Shown here: piece after piece, positions 42,674-54,400 of the stretch
Layout: each line of letters starts with the position of its first letter
How positions within the stretch are numbered: the stretch's first letter is position 1
DNA from: Euryarchaeota archaeon UBA552
Lineage (GTDB): Archaea > Thermoplasmatota > Poseidoniia > Poseidoniales > Thalassarchaeaceae
DNA: 64,000 bases
NCBI GenBank assembly: GCA_002499585.1
Contig: DAMH01000002.1
Span: 42,496 to 106,495, forward strand
Direction of reading: 5' to 3'
Translations under genes and position numbers: made by a program
The notes under the pieces: model-generated
Databases searched by the model: none
What the model was told of the DNA's origin: nothing
The model's input: the letters and a program-made list of their open reading frames with translations, nothing else

Positions 42674-43561
42674 TCAACCCAATGGTCCACGATTGATCTC
42701 CATTTCGAAACGAAGCCATCGATCATTTAACTCGTTATCGCTGCCACCGTAGGCTAGTGAAGGGGGGAGAAGAGTGGTGTGAGACGTGCCTGAGCTGATA
42801 CCTGGAATTAAACCTCTGTCGGTATCGATGTCAAGCCCTATCGCTGACCAACCGAAACCTTCTATCCACGCAGGGTCATTCCCAGCAGTAACGACAAGGT
42901 CTCCTTCATCCAGTTCCTCCTCGGTGTCCGCATCCCAAACCGTGTAGTGGACCTCTATCTGATCTCCTTCCTGCACGTGAATGTCCTTTGGTTGGTTTCC
43001 AGAAAAGACAGTTACATCGACAAGAACTTGAGCCTCCATTACCTGAAGGTGAGAAACTATAATTTGAACTTCGTGTTCTGTAACATCCTCTGTCAGGATC
43101 AGCTCTAACACAATTGAATCATTTCCCGGCAAGTCGATTACAGATAGGTCCGGTTCGCCACCGTCGCCAAACACAATCGAGCCTCCGATTATCTCAAGAA
43201 CGAGATCTAGTGATTGATTACCCCTGTTATGAACAGCAAGTGAAGCCCTGTCCCCTTGTCCTTGATGCTCCCAATCACATCTGACCTCCCCAGGAAGTAG
43301 GAACAAATCATCCTGATCGGACAAAGCCTCAGGCCAATCCCAATCGTCCATTCTCGGGGAACATGTATCGAAGAGCAAACCAGCCTCCCAGTACCACCGT
43401 TCCGAATCCGGATCCTGGATCAACGACCTGTCTGTGGCATCGAATGCATCTTGATTGATATCGAGAAACTTCCACAGGCTGTAACCGACAACTACAGTGG
43501 AGAGAAAAATCAGTGCAACCATGGACAGAGAGAGTACTATAGCCGCCCTTGGAATCGCCAT
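42674..43561 (-). CDS. Membrane-anchored FKBP-type peptidyl-prolyl isomerase
   Basis: About 295 residues. An N-terminal transmembrane helix (AAIVLSLSMVALIFLSTVVV) anchors the protein; the rest is outside. The middle is beta-rich and Asp-rich (possibly an Ig-like or CARDB module). The C-terminal 90 residues are an FKBP: GDQIEVHYTVWDADTEEEL, IEGFGWSAIGLDI, the YGGSDNEL segment and RFEMEINR. ATG 43561 (MAIPRAAIVLS) is preferred; GTG 43633 would add 24 residues before the helix. The neighbouring giant membrane protein upstream on the same strand may be a client or just a neighbour. Confidence 0.8.
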   Translation of the reverse strand: MAIPRAAIVLSLSMVALIFLSTVVVGYSLWKFLDINQDAFDATDRSLIQDPDSERWYWEAGLLFDTCSPRMDDWDWPEALSDQDDLFLLPGEVRCDWEHQGQGDRASLAVHNRGNQSLDLVLEIIGGSIVFGDGGEPDLSVIDLPGNDSIVLELILTEDVTEHEVQIIVSHLQVMEAQVLVDVTVFSGNQPKDIHVQEGDQIEVHYTVWDADTEEELDEGDLVVTAGNDPAWIEGFGWSAIGLDIDTDRGLIPGISSGTSHTTLLPPSLAYGGSDNELNDRWLRFEMEINRGPLG

Positions 43562-43685
43562 TCGGTTGATACCAAGTGGCACGGTAGGGTGCTCAATCTC
43601 CTCGGCCGTGTCCGAGATCCAGGGTCCTGTCACAACCCCCTCTCCCCACTCGCCGCAATCAATATTCGCCCGATTCGATCGAAAA

Positions 43686-46600
43686 TCAGTCGATTTGAAG
43701 ACTTTGCATGTTTTTCTGACTCAGCCAAAGTACGATCGCCAACTCCATTGATACAAAACCAGTCACTGCGAGCAACCAGGCCCCGTCCATGTCCGACAAC
43801 CAAATCATGATGCCGAACACGGTTGCTAATGCGAGATCGACCAATCCGGTGACTCTCAACCCTTTTCTGAATTTGACAACGCCCAGCGACCATGCCAATG
43901 AAGAGATAATGAACAAGACAAGAATACCTGATCTAAGACCAAAAATTGCGAATGAGCAAACTATCACCAATACATGGGAGGTTTGCAGTGCGGGAACAAT
44001 CCAACGGTCAAGATCGCGAAACAGGCATGCGAATAGTATGCATATGAATATCAACAGTTCCACGACCACAACGTATCCTCCTAGGGACGAGGTTGACGAT
44101 AGAACAGGCTGGAGAGAGACAATTGAGATTGGTAAAAGCAAGGCCAACGTAGCAGCAACCCTCTCCCTCCTACCCTTCACAGTACTGTAGACTCCTTTCA
44201 CAGCTGCTAAAATTCCAGCCGGACCCCATGATAGCACAATCACAGAAAACGGGAATAATACCTCATCTGCGCCTCGTCTGTGTCCTTCATGGCCCCCTTG
44301 GCGGTCAATTAGGAAGTCAAGGAAGATGCATAAGGCTAATACCGCCTCTAGGAGAACGAATGGATATGTCCAAGATAACATATTTCCGTCAAAGGGATTT
44401 ACACCAAGTGGGGCTGGAAGTGAACCTATCAGAACAAAACCGATGATTCTAGTCGATGCCAAAGGATATACGATCCAGTTCAACATGGCCCTGCGCGCTT
44501 CAAGGCCTTTGTCACTGTTCCAAAGACTGGACATTGCAATCATGACTGTCAGCGCAGTGGCCACACCAAAGTCAGTCATATCCCTCACAGATGAAGATGG
44601 ATTTGTGTGGCCTAATACCACGGCGCAAGAAACCCCGATCACAGCCGTGGCCGCAGTTGTGTCTGACCCCAGAGTATCAGTCAGTCTGATACCAATTCTT
44701 TCTGATCTCTGACCTTCGAGAATGACTATGATCACAAGGAAAGATCCTGCGCAGAGAAGTAGAAAGGGCGCTGGTCCAGTCAAGAAAGAGTACAACGCAA
44801 GTGATATTGAAACAATTCCGATGACACTTATAGCTACGACAGGGAAGTGGCGAACCTCTTCTATGTATGACTCTCCGTGTGACTCCTTCATGCCTTTTCT
44901 TCGACTTTCTTCAACAACGGGATGGTAATCCTGCGACATCGATAAGGAGGCCTGTGATGCCGCTACTTCCCGTATCCGTCGATTTTTTTCGGAGACAGAC
45001 TTCAACTCCCTAATCAACTCCCCCTTGGTCACAAACCAAATTGAAGAAGCGAAGAATGCAGTCAGAGAAAGTGCCACTAAAGTTAGACGACCATCCAAAA
45101 ATGATAGAATGCTGTTCAAAGTCGTTTGGACGATAATAACAGTGGAAAGAGGCAGTATTCGTTGCTGCAGAGAAGTCCTTTGCATAGCCGTTATGACTGA
45201 AAAAACACCTATGGATACCACACAAGTGGCCGGATCAGGTAGCCATTGCAGGTCTGAATTAACAACATTCATGCTTGCTGTTTCAGGCATCAATATGAGC
45301 ACTGGTCCGACTTGGATTAGGAACCCAAGCCAATCTTCTGTCGGATTCCATTTTCCTATCGCTATGGGTGTCAGGACTGACAGTCCTACGACCAATATGA
45401 CAATTGATGCGTCACATCCCAGCCACTGCAGACACATCCCGCCCAAACCCGTCACGACTGGAATGAAAAGTGTTGATTCTATCCTTGCTCCTACCAATGA
45501 GGATAGGGAATGCACCATTGAGATAGAAAACAGAATTATAGGAGCCTCCACCGGAGAAAACTGCCCTCCAATGAACAAAATCACAGTACTCGATACTGGT
45601 AGCCAGAGAGCCAAATTCCATAGGTTAAATGCATTAGATTGTTTTACAGCCGCTGAGATTTCGGAAGACCCGGTTACTCCAGAGGATATATTGAGGGAGG
45701 CATTTTTGAAATTTGAGCAGATTAGTGCTGCTAATATCGAAGATCCGCACAAATAACCAATCAAAATTCGATCTCCGATCTCCAACAGGCTACCAATCTT
45801 CATTTCTGGATCTGAGTTTACATCAGAAACTGTGGCAATGACCTCATACACAGTCAGGATCAACACTGGCCAGATCCAAGGAATCAGGATCGAAACACCT
45901 GCTAGGGATGCGGATTTCCTCTTCACGGACAGCAATCCACCGGCGATGTGCATGGTTGAGAGGATCATTACGACCAAGAAAAGACCGTTTTCATACGTTC
46001 CATCTAAGGGAGTTATGACTAGCACAAGGGCAGTCGAAACTATTGAACCGGTCCAGAGGACAGTGTCGCTGACCTTGCCTTGGTACCTCCATAGCAAAGA
46101 GGCCAGACTGATGCAAGTTCCAGCAGAGAATATCCAGTATGGCCCTACGCCGATACCCACTAACCCAACTTCAATCCCTGTTGTCAGAGATGACAATATC
46201 AGGATGGAGAAAGCGGAGAAAAGCAAAACCTTCGACCTGTTTGTCCCTCTAACCACGAGATAGGAAGCGAAATAACATAAAGACAGAAGTGCAACAATTG
46301 CGAAAGCAAAGGCAGCATTCTCGCGAACAGAACCCACAACTACGAGAGCTCCCGACACAGACAGGAGAACTGAGACGCCCCAAAGACCCGGCTTCCCTAT
46401 CCCCAACAACTCCAAGCCGGAGGAGAACCAGTTCTCAGATGAGGAGAAACGTGTCGCCATTACAGCATTCAGAGAATTAACAGCGATCAAGGCTAGGAAT
46501 AATTTCAGTGGACTCTCAAGAGCGACAATCGTCAAGGAACCGACTTCAAATCCATCTGTTGCAACATGCATCCCGAACCAAAGATTTGACATCGCAATAC

Positions 46601-47318
46601 CAAGCGCTGCCAAATTTCCAGAAGAGCGGTTAGAGGCAATTGAATGCAACAGGAATATGGAGCCAAGTAACATGATTATGACGCCGTTTTCTCCAGCGAC
46701 TGAGCCAGCAGAGGATCCAATTGCCAACAAAACCAGTGTGGCTTGGGCCGCTACTGCATCACTATCGTACCTGTAGGACAGCAGGATATTCAGACAGACC
46801 AAGGAGCACAGGGCCAAACCAACTTGGGGGAGTGTCAATGGAAGAACAGATCCAACAACCCAATTGTCCAGTTCCAGAGCTGCTCCATAAAGGATCTTCA
46901 TGGATATAATCACCCATGCGATTCCGAGCAATCTTAGATGAACGTCTTTGATCCACCTTTCCCCCAGGAACAATCCGATCGAGGCTAGAACGAGCAATAT
47001 GGGTATTGCAGCCCCCGCATCCATCTCTAATCCGATCAAGAGGCTCAGGGCACTGTAGGCAATCACCATAACCGACATCAAAACCCAGTTGACCCGTCGC
47101 TCAGTGTCTCTGATCGAGGGTGCCAGATCAAATCGATCTGGAACCTTGTGGTCTTCCGAGAAGATTTCAGGTATGGGGCCAAGAGCGTCATCGAAGCTGC
47201 TTTTTTTATCCACTATTCCTCTATCTTCAAACTTGAAATCCAAGTCTCCTGAGAGCTCTAGGATACCGTCTGAATCGAAATTTTTTCTGCGCAGGACGAC
47301 GTCCCGCTCCTTGGGCAT
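43686..47318 (-). CDS. Giant polytopic membrane protein, unknown function
   Basis: About 1210 residues (1263 in the longest frame). After a charged N-terminal 70 residues (MPKERDVVLRRKNFDSDG, then SFDDALGPIPEIF) almost the entire protein is transmembrane, with roughly 30 to 35 helices in two halves separated near residue 780 by a hydrophilic stretch (ELKSVSEKNRRIREVA, YHPVVEESRRKGMKES). No transporter signature or catalytic motif is recognised, though repeated segments such as WSLGVVKFRKGL and SSLWNSDKG hint at internal duplication. ATG 47318 leaves a 100-base gap to the divergent pckA; ATG 47393 would leave 24 bases. Precedes the FKBP gene by 52 bases to 125 bases. Confidence 0.75.
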   Translation of the reverse strand: MPKERDVVLRRKNFDSDGILELSGDLDFKFEDRGIVDKKSSFDDALGPIPEIFSEDHKVPDRFDLAPSIRDTERRVNWVLMSVMVIAYSALSLLIGLEMDAGAAIPILLVLASIGLFLGERWIKDVHLRLLGIAWVIISMKILYGAALELDNWVVGSVLPLTLPQVGLALCSLVCLNILLSYRYDSDAVAAQATLVLLAIGSSAGSVAGENGVIIMLLGSIFLLHSIASNRSSGNLAALGIAMSNLWFGMHVATDGFEVGSLTIVALESPLKLFLALIAVNSLNAVMATRFSSSENWFSSGLELLGIGKPGLWGVSVLLSVSGALVVVGSVRENAAFAFAIVALLSLCYFASYLVVRGTNRSKVLLFSAFSILILSSLTTGIEVGLVGIGVGPYWIFSAGTCISLASLLWRYQGKVSDTVLWTGSIVSTALVLVITPLDGTYENGLFLVVMILSTMHIAGGLLSVKRKSASLAGVSILIPWIWPVLILTVYEVIATVSDVNSDPEMKIGSLLEIGDRILIGYLCGSSILAALICSNFKNASLNISSGVTGSSEISAAVKQSNAFNLWNLALWLPVSSTVILFIGGQFSPVEAPIILFSISMVHSLSSLVGARIESTLFIPVVTGLGGMCLQWLGCDASIVILVVGLSVLTPIAIGKWNPTEDWLGFLIQVGPVLILMPETASMNVVNSDLQWLPDPATCVVSIGVFSVITAMQRTSLQQRILPLSTVIIVQTTLNSILSFLDGRLTLVALSLTAFFASSIWFVTKGELIRELKSVSEKNRRIREVAASQASLSMSQDYHPVVEESRRKGMKESHGESYIEEVRHFPVVAISVIGIVSISLALYSFLTGPAPFLLLCAGSFLVIIVILEGQRSERIGIRLTDTLGSDTTAATAVIGVSCAVVLGHTNPSSSVRDMTDFGVATALTVMIAMSSLWNSDKGLEARRAMLNWIVYPLASTRIIGFVLIGSLPAPLGVNPFDGNMLSWTYPFVLLEAVLALCIFLDFLIDRQGGHEGHRRGADEVLFPFSVIVLSWGPAGILAAVKGVYSTVKGRRERVAATLALLLPISIVSLQPVLSSTSSLGGYVVVVELLIFICILFACLFRDLDRWIVPALQTSHVLVIVCSFAIFGLRSGILVLFIISSLAWSLGVVKFRKGLRVTGLVDLALATVFGIMIWLSDMDGAWLLAVTGFVSMELAIVLWLSQKNMQSLQID

Positions 47319-47417
47319 GTTAGACCGCTGAATGGGTACCGAGATGAAAGGTTCGCAATCTTTCGGCCAAAATGCCTCTTCACAATCTTTCATATCCGAA
47401 ATTCTACTCGGAGGTCC

Positions 47418-49046
47418 ATGAGCGAGCAGACGCCAACGAACTCTGCGACAGTGTACGCGACACCACTGGGCACACACGGCTTAGATCCAAAGGGAGTAGT
47501 TCACTGGAATCTCTCTGGAAAAGAACTCCGAGATATCGCAGTCGAGCGAGGTGAGGCAACCAAAACTGCCCATGGAGCTCTTCTTGCAACGACAGGAGAA
47601 CGAACCGGAAGGTCGCCCAATGACAGATTCATCGTAAATGAACCGGGTTTATCCTCAGACGTCCATTGGAGCAATGTCAATCGCCCCATTTCGCCCGAGG
47701 CTTTCGATCATCTGGTGGAAATGACTCGAGATCACCTCAATTCTGCAGAGAGACTTTTTGTGAAAGACATGCATTGTGGCGCAGACCCAGAAATAGCAAT
47801 GCCCGTGAGGTTAGTTAGCGAGAGCGCATGGCATTCTGCATTCATGCACAACATGTTCATCCGCTCAGAGAAGGACTCACTGTTTTCGCATGTCCCCGAA
47901 TTTACAATTCTTCACGCACCCTTTTTGATCGCAAATCCCAAGGAAGACGGAGTCAATTCAGAGGTTTTCGTTGCAATATCAATGACCAGGGGCTTGGTTC
48001 TGATAGGAGGTACGAGGTACGCTGGGGAGATAAAAAAATCCATTTTCACGATTATGAACCACATTCTCCCTTCACGCGGCATGTTGCCCATGCACTGCTC
48101 GGCAAACACCTCTGACAATGGATCAGCGCTATTCTTTGGACTGTCCGGGACCGGTAAAACAACTCTTTCGGCCGATCCAGAAAGGGCATTAGTCGGCGAT
48201 GATGAACATGGGTGGTCGGACAAGGGAATATTCAATTTCGAAGGAGGATGTTATGCCAAAATGATCGGCTTGTCAAAAGTGGATGAGCCGGCCATATACG
48301 CGACTACGAGGATGGAGTCAACGATCCTGGAGAATGTAATACTTGACGCCGATGGAATACCTAATTTTCACGATTCTACCCTAACACAGAACACAAGGGC
48401 ATCATATCCAATAGAATCCATCGAGAACAGAACAGAAGACTCGACCGCAGGACATCCCAAAAATGTGGTATTCCTGACATGTGATGCATTCGGGGTCCTC
48501 CCACCCATATCGAGACTATCCCCTGATCAGGCTGCTTATCACTTCATATCCGGATATACCGCCAAGGTCGCTGGGACAGAGGTGGGCGTCACAGAGCCAA
48601 TGGCCACTTTTTCGGCATGCTTTGGTGCACCTTTTATGCCGCGTCACCCTAGCGAATACGCCAATCTCCTGTCTCAGAAAATTGCCGAACATAACGCATC
48701 CTGCTGGCTAATTAATACAGGCTGGATCGCAGGAGGGTATGGAGAGAGCAGCCGAATTAGAATAAAATGGACGCGCACGCTGCTTAATGCAGCTTTGTCT
48801 GGGGCGCTTGAAGATGTTGTGTTCGTCACAGATGAGAGATTTGGATTCAAGATCCCTGCTACCTGCGATGGGGTCCCCTCCGAGATATTGCAGCCGCGTT
48901 CAACATGGGCAGACCCTCAAAGATACGACAATGTCGCGAACGTGCTAGTTCAGATGTTCAATGAAAACTTCGAAAGCTTTGCTGATGGATGCAGCCCTGA
49001 AGTCAGAGCAGCCGGGCCCAAGATATACGAGAATCAGAGTCTTTGA
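47418..49046 (+). CDS. pckA: ATP-dependent phosphoenolpyruvate carboxykinase
   Basis: Converts oxaloacetate to PEP using ATP, the gluconeogenic entry step. The 542-residue protein is of the ATP type: RTGRSPNDRFIVNE, the P-loop FGLSGTGKTTLSADPE near residue 240, the metal site GDDEHGWSDKGIFNFEGG and YAKMIGLS, HGxx-type VFLTCDAFGVLPPISRLS, TAKVAGTEVGVTEP. This form is common in bacteria and sparse in archaea, which often use a GTP form or PPDK. Its 3' end overlaps maeB by 13 bases. Enolase (22607) and maeB complete the PEP-malate node. Confidence 0.96.
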   Translation: MSEQTPTNSATVYATPLGTHGLDPKGVVHWNLSGKELRDIAVERGEATKTAHGALLATTGERTGRSPNDRFIVNEPGLSSDVHWSNVNRPISPEAFDHLVEMTRDHLNSAERLFVKDMHCGADPEIAMPVRLVSESAWHSAFMHNMFIRSEKDSLFSHVPEFTILHAPFLIANPKEDGVNSEVFVAISMTRGLVLIGGTRYAGEIKKSIFTIMNHILPSRGMLPMHCSANTSDNGSALFFGLSGTGKTTLSADPERALVGDDEHGWSDKGIFNFEGGCYAKMIGLSKVDEPAIYATTRMESTILENVILDADGIPNFHDSTLTQNTRASYPIESIENRTEDSTAGHPKNVVFLTCDAFGVLPPISRLSPDQAAYHFISGYTAKVAGTEVGVTEPMATFSACFGAPFMPRHPSEYANLLSQKIAEHNASCWLINTGWIAGGYGESSRIRIKWTRTLLNAALSGALEDVVFVTDERFGFKIPATCDGVPSEILQPRSTWADPQRYDNVANVLVQMFNENFESFADGCSPEVRAAGPKIYENQSL

Positions 49047-51316
49047 GCACTCATTCTTTGTGCGTCAACGCCGCATATCGCAGCCATATGCACCACTTCC
49101 CTGACGCTGTCCCCACGCTGCAAAACGTGCGCTGGTTTCGAAAGCCCGTCCAGTATAGGGCCGGTCATTTCCGCGCCCGCAAGCCTCTGAAGTAGTTTAT
49201 ATGCAATATTTGCAGATTCCAAGCTTGGACATATCAGGACATTCGCGGGGCCCTTGAATGTCATGAATGGGAAATCTGCTTGCTGCTCAGACACTAAAGC
49301 GGTGTCTGCCTGCATGGGTCCGTCGATTACGATGTCAGGATCTATCTCACGAGCCATTATAATCGACTCCTCGATTCTTGTGGTTCGCAATTCCCCACTA
49401 GATCCAAAATTGGAAAAAGATAACATTGCAACTTTGGGTTTTACGCCGAATCGCCTGGCGACTCTGGATGTCCTGACAGCTATCTCAGCAAGGGTCCTTG
49501 CATCAGGGTTTATGTTTATAGTAGCATCTGCGATAAACATTACTTGGCCACCAACTGTCATCATGTATGACCCCACTACTCTGTGGGCGTCCTCCGAGGT
49601 TCCGATGATCTTCAGACATGGTTTCACTATGTCGGGATAATTGTGGCTGACTCCTCCTAGGTACCCATCCGCATCCCCCATTCTAACCATCATCGGAGCG
49701 AACCATGTCGGTTGTTTGAGAAGCTCAATCGCATCAAGCTGACTTATACCTCTTCTTCCACGTAATTCATGAAGCTCATCAGCATATTCCCCACGTCTTC
49801 TCTTGTCATATCTCGGGTCAATTATCTCACAGTCCAGATCAAGGCCCAAATCAACTATAGCACCTCTTATCCTCTTCAATTGGCCAAGCAATATGGGGTG
49901 ACATATCCCTTCTTGTGCGCAATGAGCGGCTGCTTTGATAATTGTAGGATCCTCTCCCTCGGAGAAAACAATTCTTTTGGGGTTCAACTTAGCTCGGTTA
50001 ATGACCGAGCGCATCACTGAGCGGGTCAGCCCTAAACGGCTTTCCAGCTCTTCTCTGTAATCCTGGATGTTGAAACTTCCCTTGGGTATCCGCGCTACTC
50101 CCTCATTTACAGCTGCCTCCGCCACCGCTGATGCCTCCCATATCAGGACCCTTGCATCGAATGGCTTGGGAATCAGGTAATCAGGACCGTACTGGATCCG
50201 GACTCCGTCATAGGCTTCCAGGACATCATCAGGCACAGTTTCCTTTGCTAGTTTTGACAGTGCCCTGGTCGCAGCCATTTTCATGCCTTCTGTGATGCTT
50301 GTAGCCCTTACGTCCAAAGCTCCTCTGAAGATGTAGGGAAATCCTAGAACATTGTTAATTTGATTGGGGTAATCACTCCTTCCAGTCGCTATCACGGCGT
50401 CGCTTCTTACCTCGCGAACCTCTTCTGGCAATATTTCCGGGTCAGGATTTGCGAGAGCGAAAATCAACGGTCTTTCCGCCATTGATGCAACCATCTCCTT
50501 GTCGACAACCCCTCCTTTGGAGAGTCCTAAGAACACATCTGCGTCCTTCATCAATTCCCCGAGGGTGTTGTTTGGTAGATCTTGCGCGAATTGCATCTTG
50601 TACTCGTTCAACTCACCCTTATCACCCCTCTTTTTTGTGAGTAGGCCCTTTGAGTCACACATGAACAAATTGATCGGATCGACACCCAATCTGAGATAAT
50701 GCCTTGCGCAGGAAATGGCAGAAGCCCCAGCACCGGAGATAACAACTTTGACTTTCTCGATGGGCTTCTCAACAACTTCCAATCCGTTCAACAGAGCCGC
50801 GCCGCTGATAATGGCGGTGCCGTGTTGATCATCATGCATCACTGGAATATCTAGCTCTTCCTTGAGCCGCCTCTCTATTTCAAAACATTCTGGAGACTTT
50901 ATGTCCTCGAGGTTTATCCCGCCGAAAGTCGGAGCAATTGCTTTTACTGCTTCCACAAAACCCTCGACCGAATTGCGATCTATTTCGATGTCAAACACAT
51001 CAATGTCTGCAAATGACTTGAACAACAGCCCTTTGCCCTCCATTACAGGCTTTCCGGCCAGTGCACCTATGTCTCCCAATCCCAAAACAGCTGTACCGTT
51101 GCTGATCACACCGACCAGATTCCCCTTAGATGTGTAGGAGAAAGCAAGGTCCCCATCTTTTTGAATCTCCAAGCATGGATACGCCACACCAGGTGAATAT
51201 GCCAGCGATAACTCATGGGCTGTTGAATGAGGCTTAGTGGGCTTTGTGCTCAGTTTACCCGGCACTGGAAGCTTGTGATAGTCGAGTGCCTCCTCGCGCA
51301 GCCTGTCGTTCGCCAT
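49034..51316 (-). CDS. maeB: NADP-dependent malic enzyme with C-terminal phosphotransacetylase-like domain
   Basis: Oxidative decarboxylation of malate to pyruvate. The 760-residue protein has two domains: residues 1-420 are the malic enzyme ([68 protein letters not shown]) and residues about 430-760 a Pta-like domain ([43 protein letters not shown]). The two-domain form is the common bacterial MaeB architecture. The Pta-like half of such enzymes is regulatory and not known to transfer acetyl. Convergent with pckA, 13-base overlap. Confidence 0.96.
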   Translation of the reverse strand: MANDRLREEALDYHKLPVPGKLSTKPTKPHSTAHELSLAYSPGVAYPCLEIQKDGDLAFSYTSKGNLVGVISNGTAVLGLGDIGALAGKPVMEGKGLLFKSFADIDVFDIEIDRNSVEGFVEAVKAIAPTFGGINLEDIKSPECFEIERRLKEELDIPVMHDDQHGTAIISGAALLNGLEVVEKPIEKVKVVISGAGASAISCARHYLRLGVDPINLFMCDSKGLLTKKRGDKGELNEYKMQFAQDLPNNTLGELMKDADVFLGLSKGGVVDKEMVASMAERPLIFALANPDPEILPEEVREVRSDAVIATGRSDYPNQINNVLGFPYIFRGALDVRATSITEGMKMAATRALSKLAKETVPDDVLEAYDGVRIQYGPDYLIPKPFDARVLIWEASAVAEAAVNEGVARIPKGSFNIQDYREELESRLGLTRSVMRSVINRAKLNPKRIVFSEGEDPTIIKAAAHCAQEGICHPILLGQLKRIRGAIVDLGLDLDCEIIDPRYDKRRRGEYADELHELRGRRGISQLDAIELLKQPTWFAPMMVRMGDADGYLGGVSHNYPDIVKPCLKIIGTSEDAHRVVGSYMMTVGGQVMFIADATININPDARTLAEIAVRTSRVARRFGVKPKVAMLSFSNFGSSGELRTTRIEESIIMAREIDPDIVIDGPMQADTALVSEQQADFPFMTFKGPANVLICPSLESANIAYKLLQRLAGAEMTGPILDGLSKPAHVLQRGDSVREVVHMAAICGVDAQRMSAQRL

Positions 51317-51461
51317 GTCACTTACCGTCTACTGCCCCATGACCACGTTGATATGATGCTATCCCATGCTTTTCACATAAAACAGAGATATCTGCGCGGT
51401 AGATTCTCTACGAACATCAACGCATCTTCTTAATTATGGGATGGTGAAGGAGTGGTGCCTA

Positions 51462-54400
51462 ATGAGGTCAGGCCAGCGGCGGCGCAAAACTGGACAAACC
51501 TCCTTCTTGGCCCCGATAATTGCGATCATACTGATGCTATCGATGCCCTGGTCCGCTTCCCTAGACTTACGAGAAAACCATCAGCCTGCTGAGACAAACG
51601 GAATAATTTGGGGCGGGTCCGGATCTGTTGACACTGGTTGGATTACCGTAGGTTCAGACAACAATGGCACATCAACAACCATAATTCAGCACCCTCCAGG
51701 AGCCTCAATCTCAAATCTTTCATTTGAGATAGGGGTCAACGGTTCCAGAGGCGTTTGCGCACAGGACCCGATCCTTACACTCGTCGATGCCAATCAGGCA
51801 ATATTCGACGGTTCAGGAATCGGGGGTTTCGGATGTAATCTGGCATATACCCCCGATCCGATAATCGATGGTTACATGGATCCATATTCTAACTCAGACT
51901 CAGGCTTCCTCCTTCCATCTGGAGCTGAGCTGACCGATCTGGTGATCCAGGCTTTGCGCCCAGCCTCACCGAGGCTGTCAAGCTCTACACCCTCCATGAG
52001 TATCCATGATACTTCGTACGATCCATCAACAGATCGGATGTTTCTTCTGGTTGACGATGACTTGTTGGTTATCGATGAAGATGTCAGCACACCAATAGTC
52101 CATGTCGAGGAAATCGCGGGAAGAGCGCTACAAGTCTTACCATCTGAAGACCTTTTGTTAGTCATTGATCATGCAGGTCTACTCTCTTCTTACAAGCTCA
52201 GCAATACTGAACTGAAATCTACACATAATTTGAGCACAGTGGTAACCTCCACAGCCGCCCCACTTTCGTGGAACGCAACTATTCAGACTCAAATTTATTC
52301 GGGGCAAGACAATTTCACCTGGGTGGTACATGGTTGTCATGTTTTGTGGAGGGAAATGGGAATGGCACTCGACACATGGTATAACAGAAATATCTGTATC
52401 AATGGAGAAAAACTCAGTATTTCATCAGTCTTCTTCTCCCATCAAACACTGTACCTGGGGACGGCTGGTGATGGGCTTCTAACATTTGATTACACTACGG
52501 ACACGAATGGCAATCCAGACCTTATGAACCAGACCATCTACAACACCGAATCGTCCCAGGCTCTCGTCTCGGACAGCATCACATCCATCCTGATGATGGG
52601 GGATCAGATCCTAATCGCTGGTAACGGAGGTGTCGATCGATTGCATATTCCGTCACAAACCTGGCTCAGCCCGTGGACTGTGGCGAATTGGCTAGACACG
52701 AATGAGGTATCTACACTTATCAGAACTGATAATTTTCTGCATGTTGTTACACCGGCCAAAATACACAGATATGACACGAGAGTCCTAGCATTCGACGGAG
52801 ACATAACTCCTTCCCAAGTGAATCAAACTCAATTTATATCAGCTTTTGATTGGCCTACATCACAACATGGAATTGTGACCTCCGACGGATCGGGGTCACT
52901 CTCCAGAATCGTGGATATGGTTCCAGTCGAACCGCTTGTTATAGCCAGCGGACCGTCGATCCTCAACCCGAATGTAGTATCAGTAATTGACACTCCCTCC
53001 GGAAAGCAGAGTTGGTTTGCCAAAGACAGTGAAATAGACAGGTTCGATGAAGAGTCGAAGCGATGGCTCGGTGCTCGGGATTTCGCATCAGATGGAATTA
53101 CGTCAGAAATAACCGACATCGTCCAAATTGACACATCAATAGTATTGGTATCTACAACTGGGCATGGGATTCTGCAATTGGATTCATCCTCTGGAGATCT
53201 GCTTGGTACGATATCAGGATCAGACGTAGCCGGGATCAATGAGATGGTGTTTGATGAGGCCACAAACCTTGTATTTGTTTCCATGCCTGAATTTGGGATC
53301 GCTATCGGCAATTCCACTGATTTTGACGACTACGTATTCTACGACGAAGATTCGGGTCTGGATTCACTGGAATTTACTGCTATGGCTTCTAGATCTGATA
53401 TCCTTTTCATTGGCACTTCTGATGCAGGTGTGATAAGGATAGAGATATCCACTGAGACTGTTTTGCCATCATGGAGGTCACTTGGGATCGACGATGTCGA
53501 AGAAGCTCCTATAGCCTATTTCGACCGTGACGACACGATATTTCTAGGACTCAAAGGCTTCGGGGTCATTATACTCGATCGATTCACTGGACAAGTCTTG
53601 CACATTTGGGATCAGGCCGACGGTTCTTTGCCTGATGATGATGTCAACGACTTGCATGTAGACATAAACGGGGATCTGATCATCTCAACCGAGGGACCAT
53701 CATGGTTTAATCCAGGAATTGCGGCATTGTGGGATGGATCCGACTACATTCAACCTTCGTGGACTTCCTTTCCAACCAGCATACCCGGAAGAAACAATGA
53801 TCCCTACCAGTTCTTCGAAGCAACCACCAACACCGACGGCATATACATGGGTACCAACCGTGGTGCTTGCATGTGGGATTGGGCATTCAATGGACCTGAT
53901 TGCTGGAGCACCGATGATGGTCTGCCATCGCGATTTGTTAATACAGTCTCCATATTGGATCAGAATCGCCTCTATGCAGGAACGTCCGAAGGAGCAGCGA
54001 TAATTGACACTTCAACTGGCACACTGGTAGACTTGTGGACAGCAGCAGCCGATTCAGATCAAACCGATGTTGTCCGTGTAGGATCAGTCGTTTATCTTGG
54101 AGTTCAGGAAACAGGTATTGCAAGGTACGACACGATCGCTGAGGACTGGCTGACAACCTGGGACGGCACTGCCGGGATTATCGACAACGAATTCATAACT
54201 ATGCTGAAGGAGGGTGATGAGCCCGGTACTCTCTGGGCTGGTGGTTATTTCGGGCTGGTCCTCATCAACACAACTTCTAGCACAGTCGTGGTGGACTGGA
54301 ACCTTGGTCAGAACACGGACGGACCGACATTACCGAATCAACCACCTGTTGACATAATCACTCATACCGGAATATTATACTACCAACAGATCACACCGTC

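Noticed and set aside
45025..45756. Plus-strand frame of 243 codons over the giant membrane protein
   Set aside because: Antisense to the transmembrane-rich frame, which is longer and has the expected hydrophobic periodicity; the plus frame has no family resemblance.
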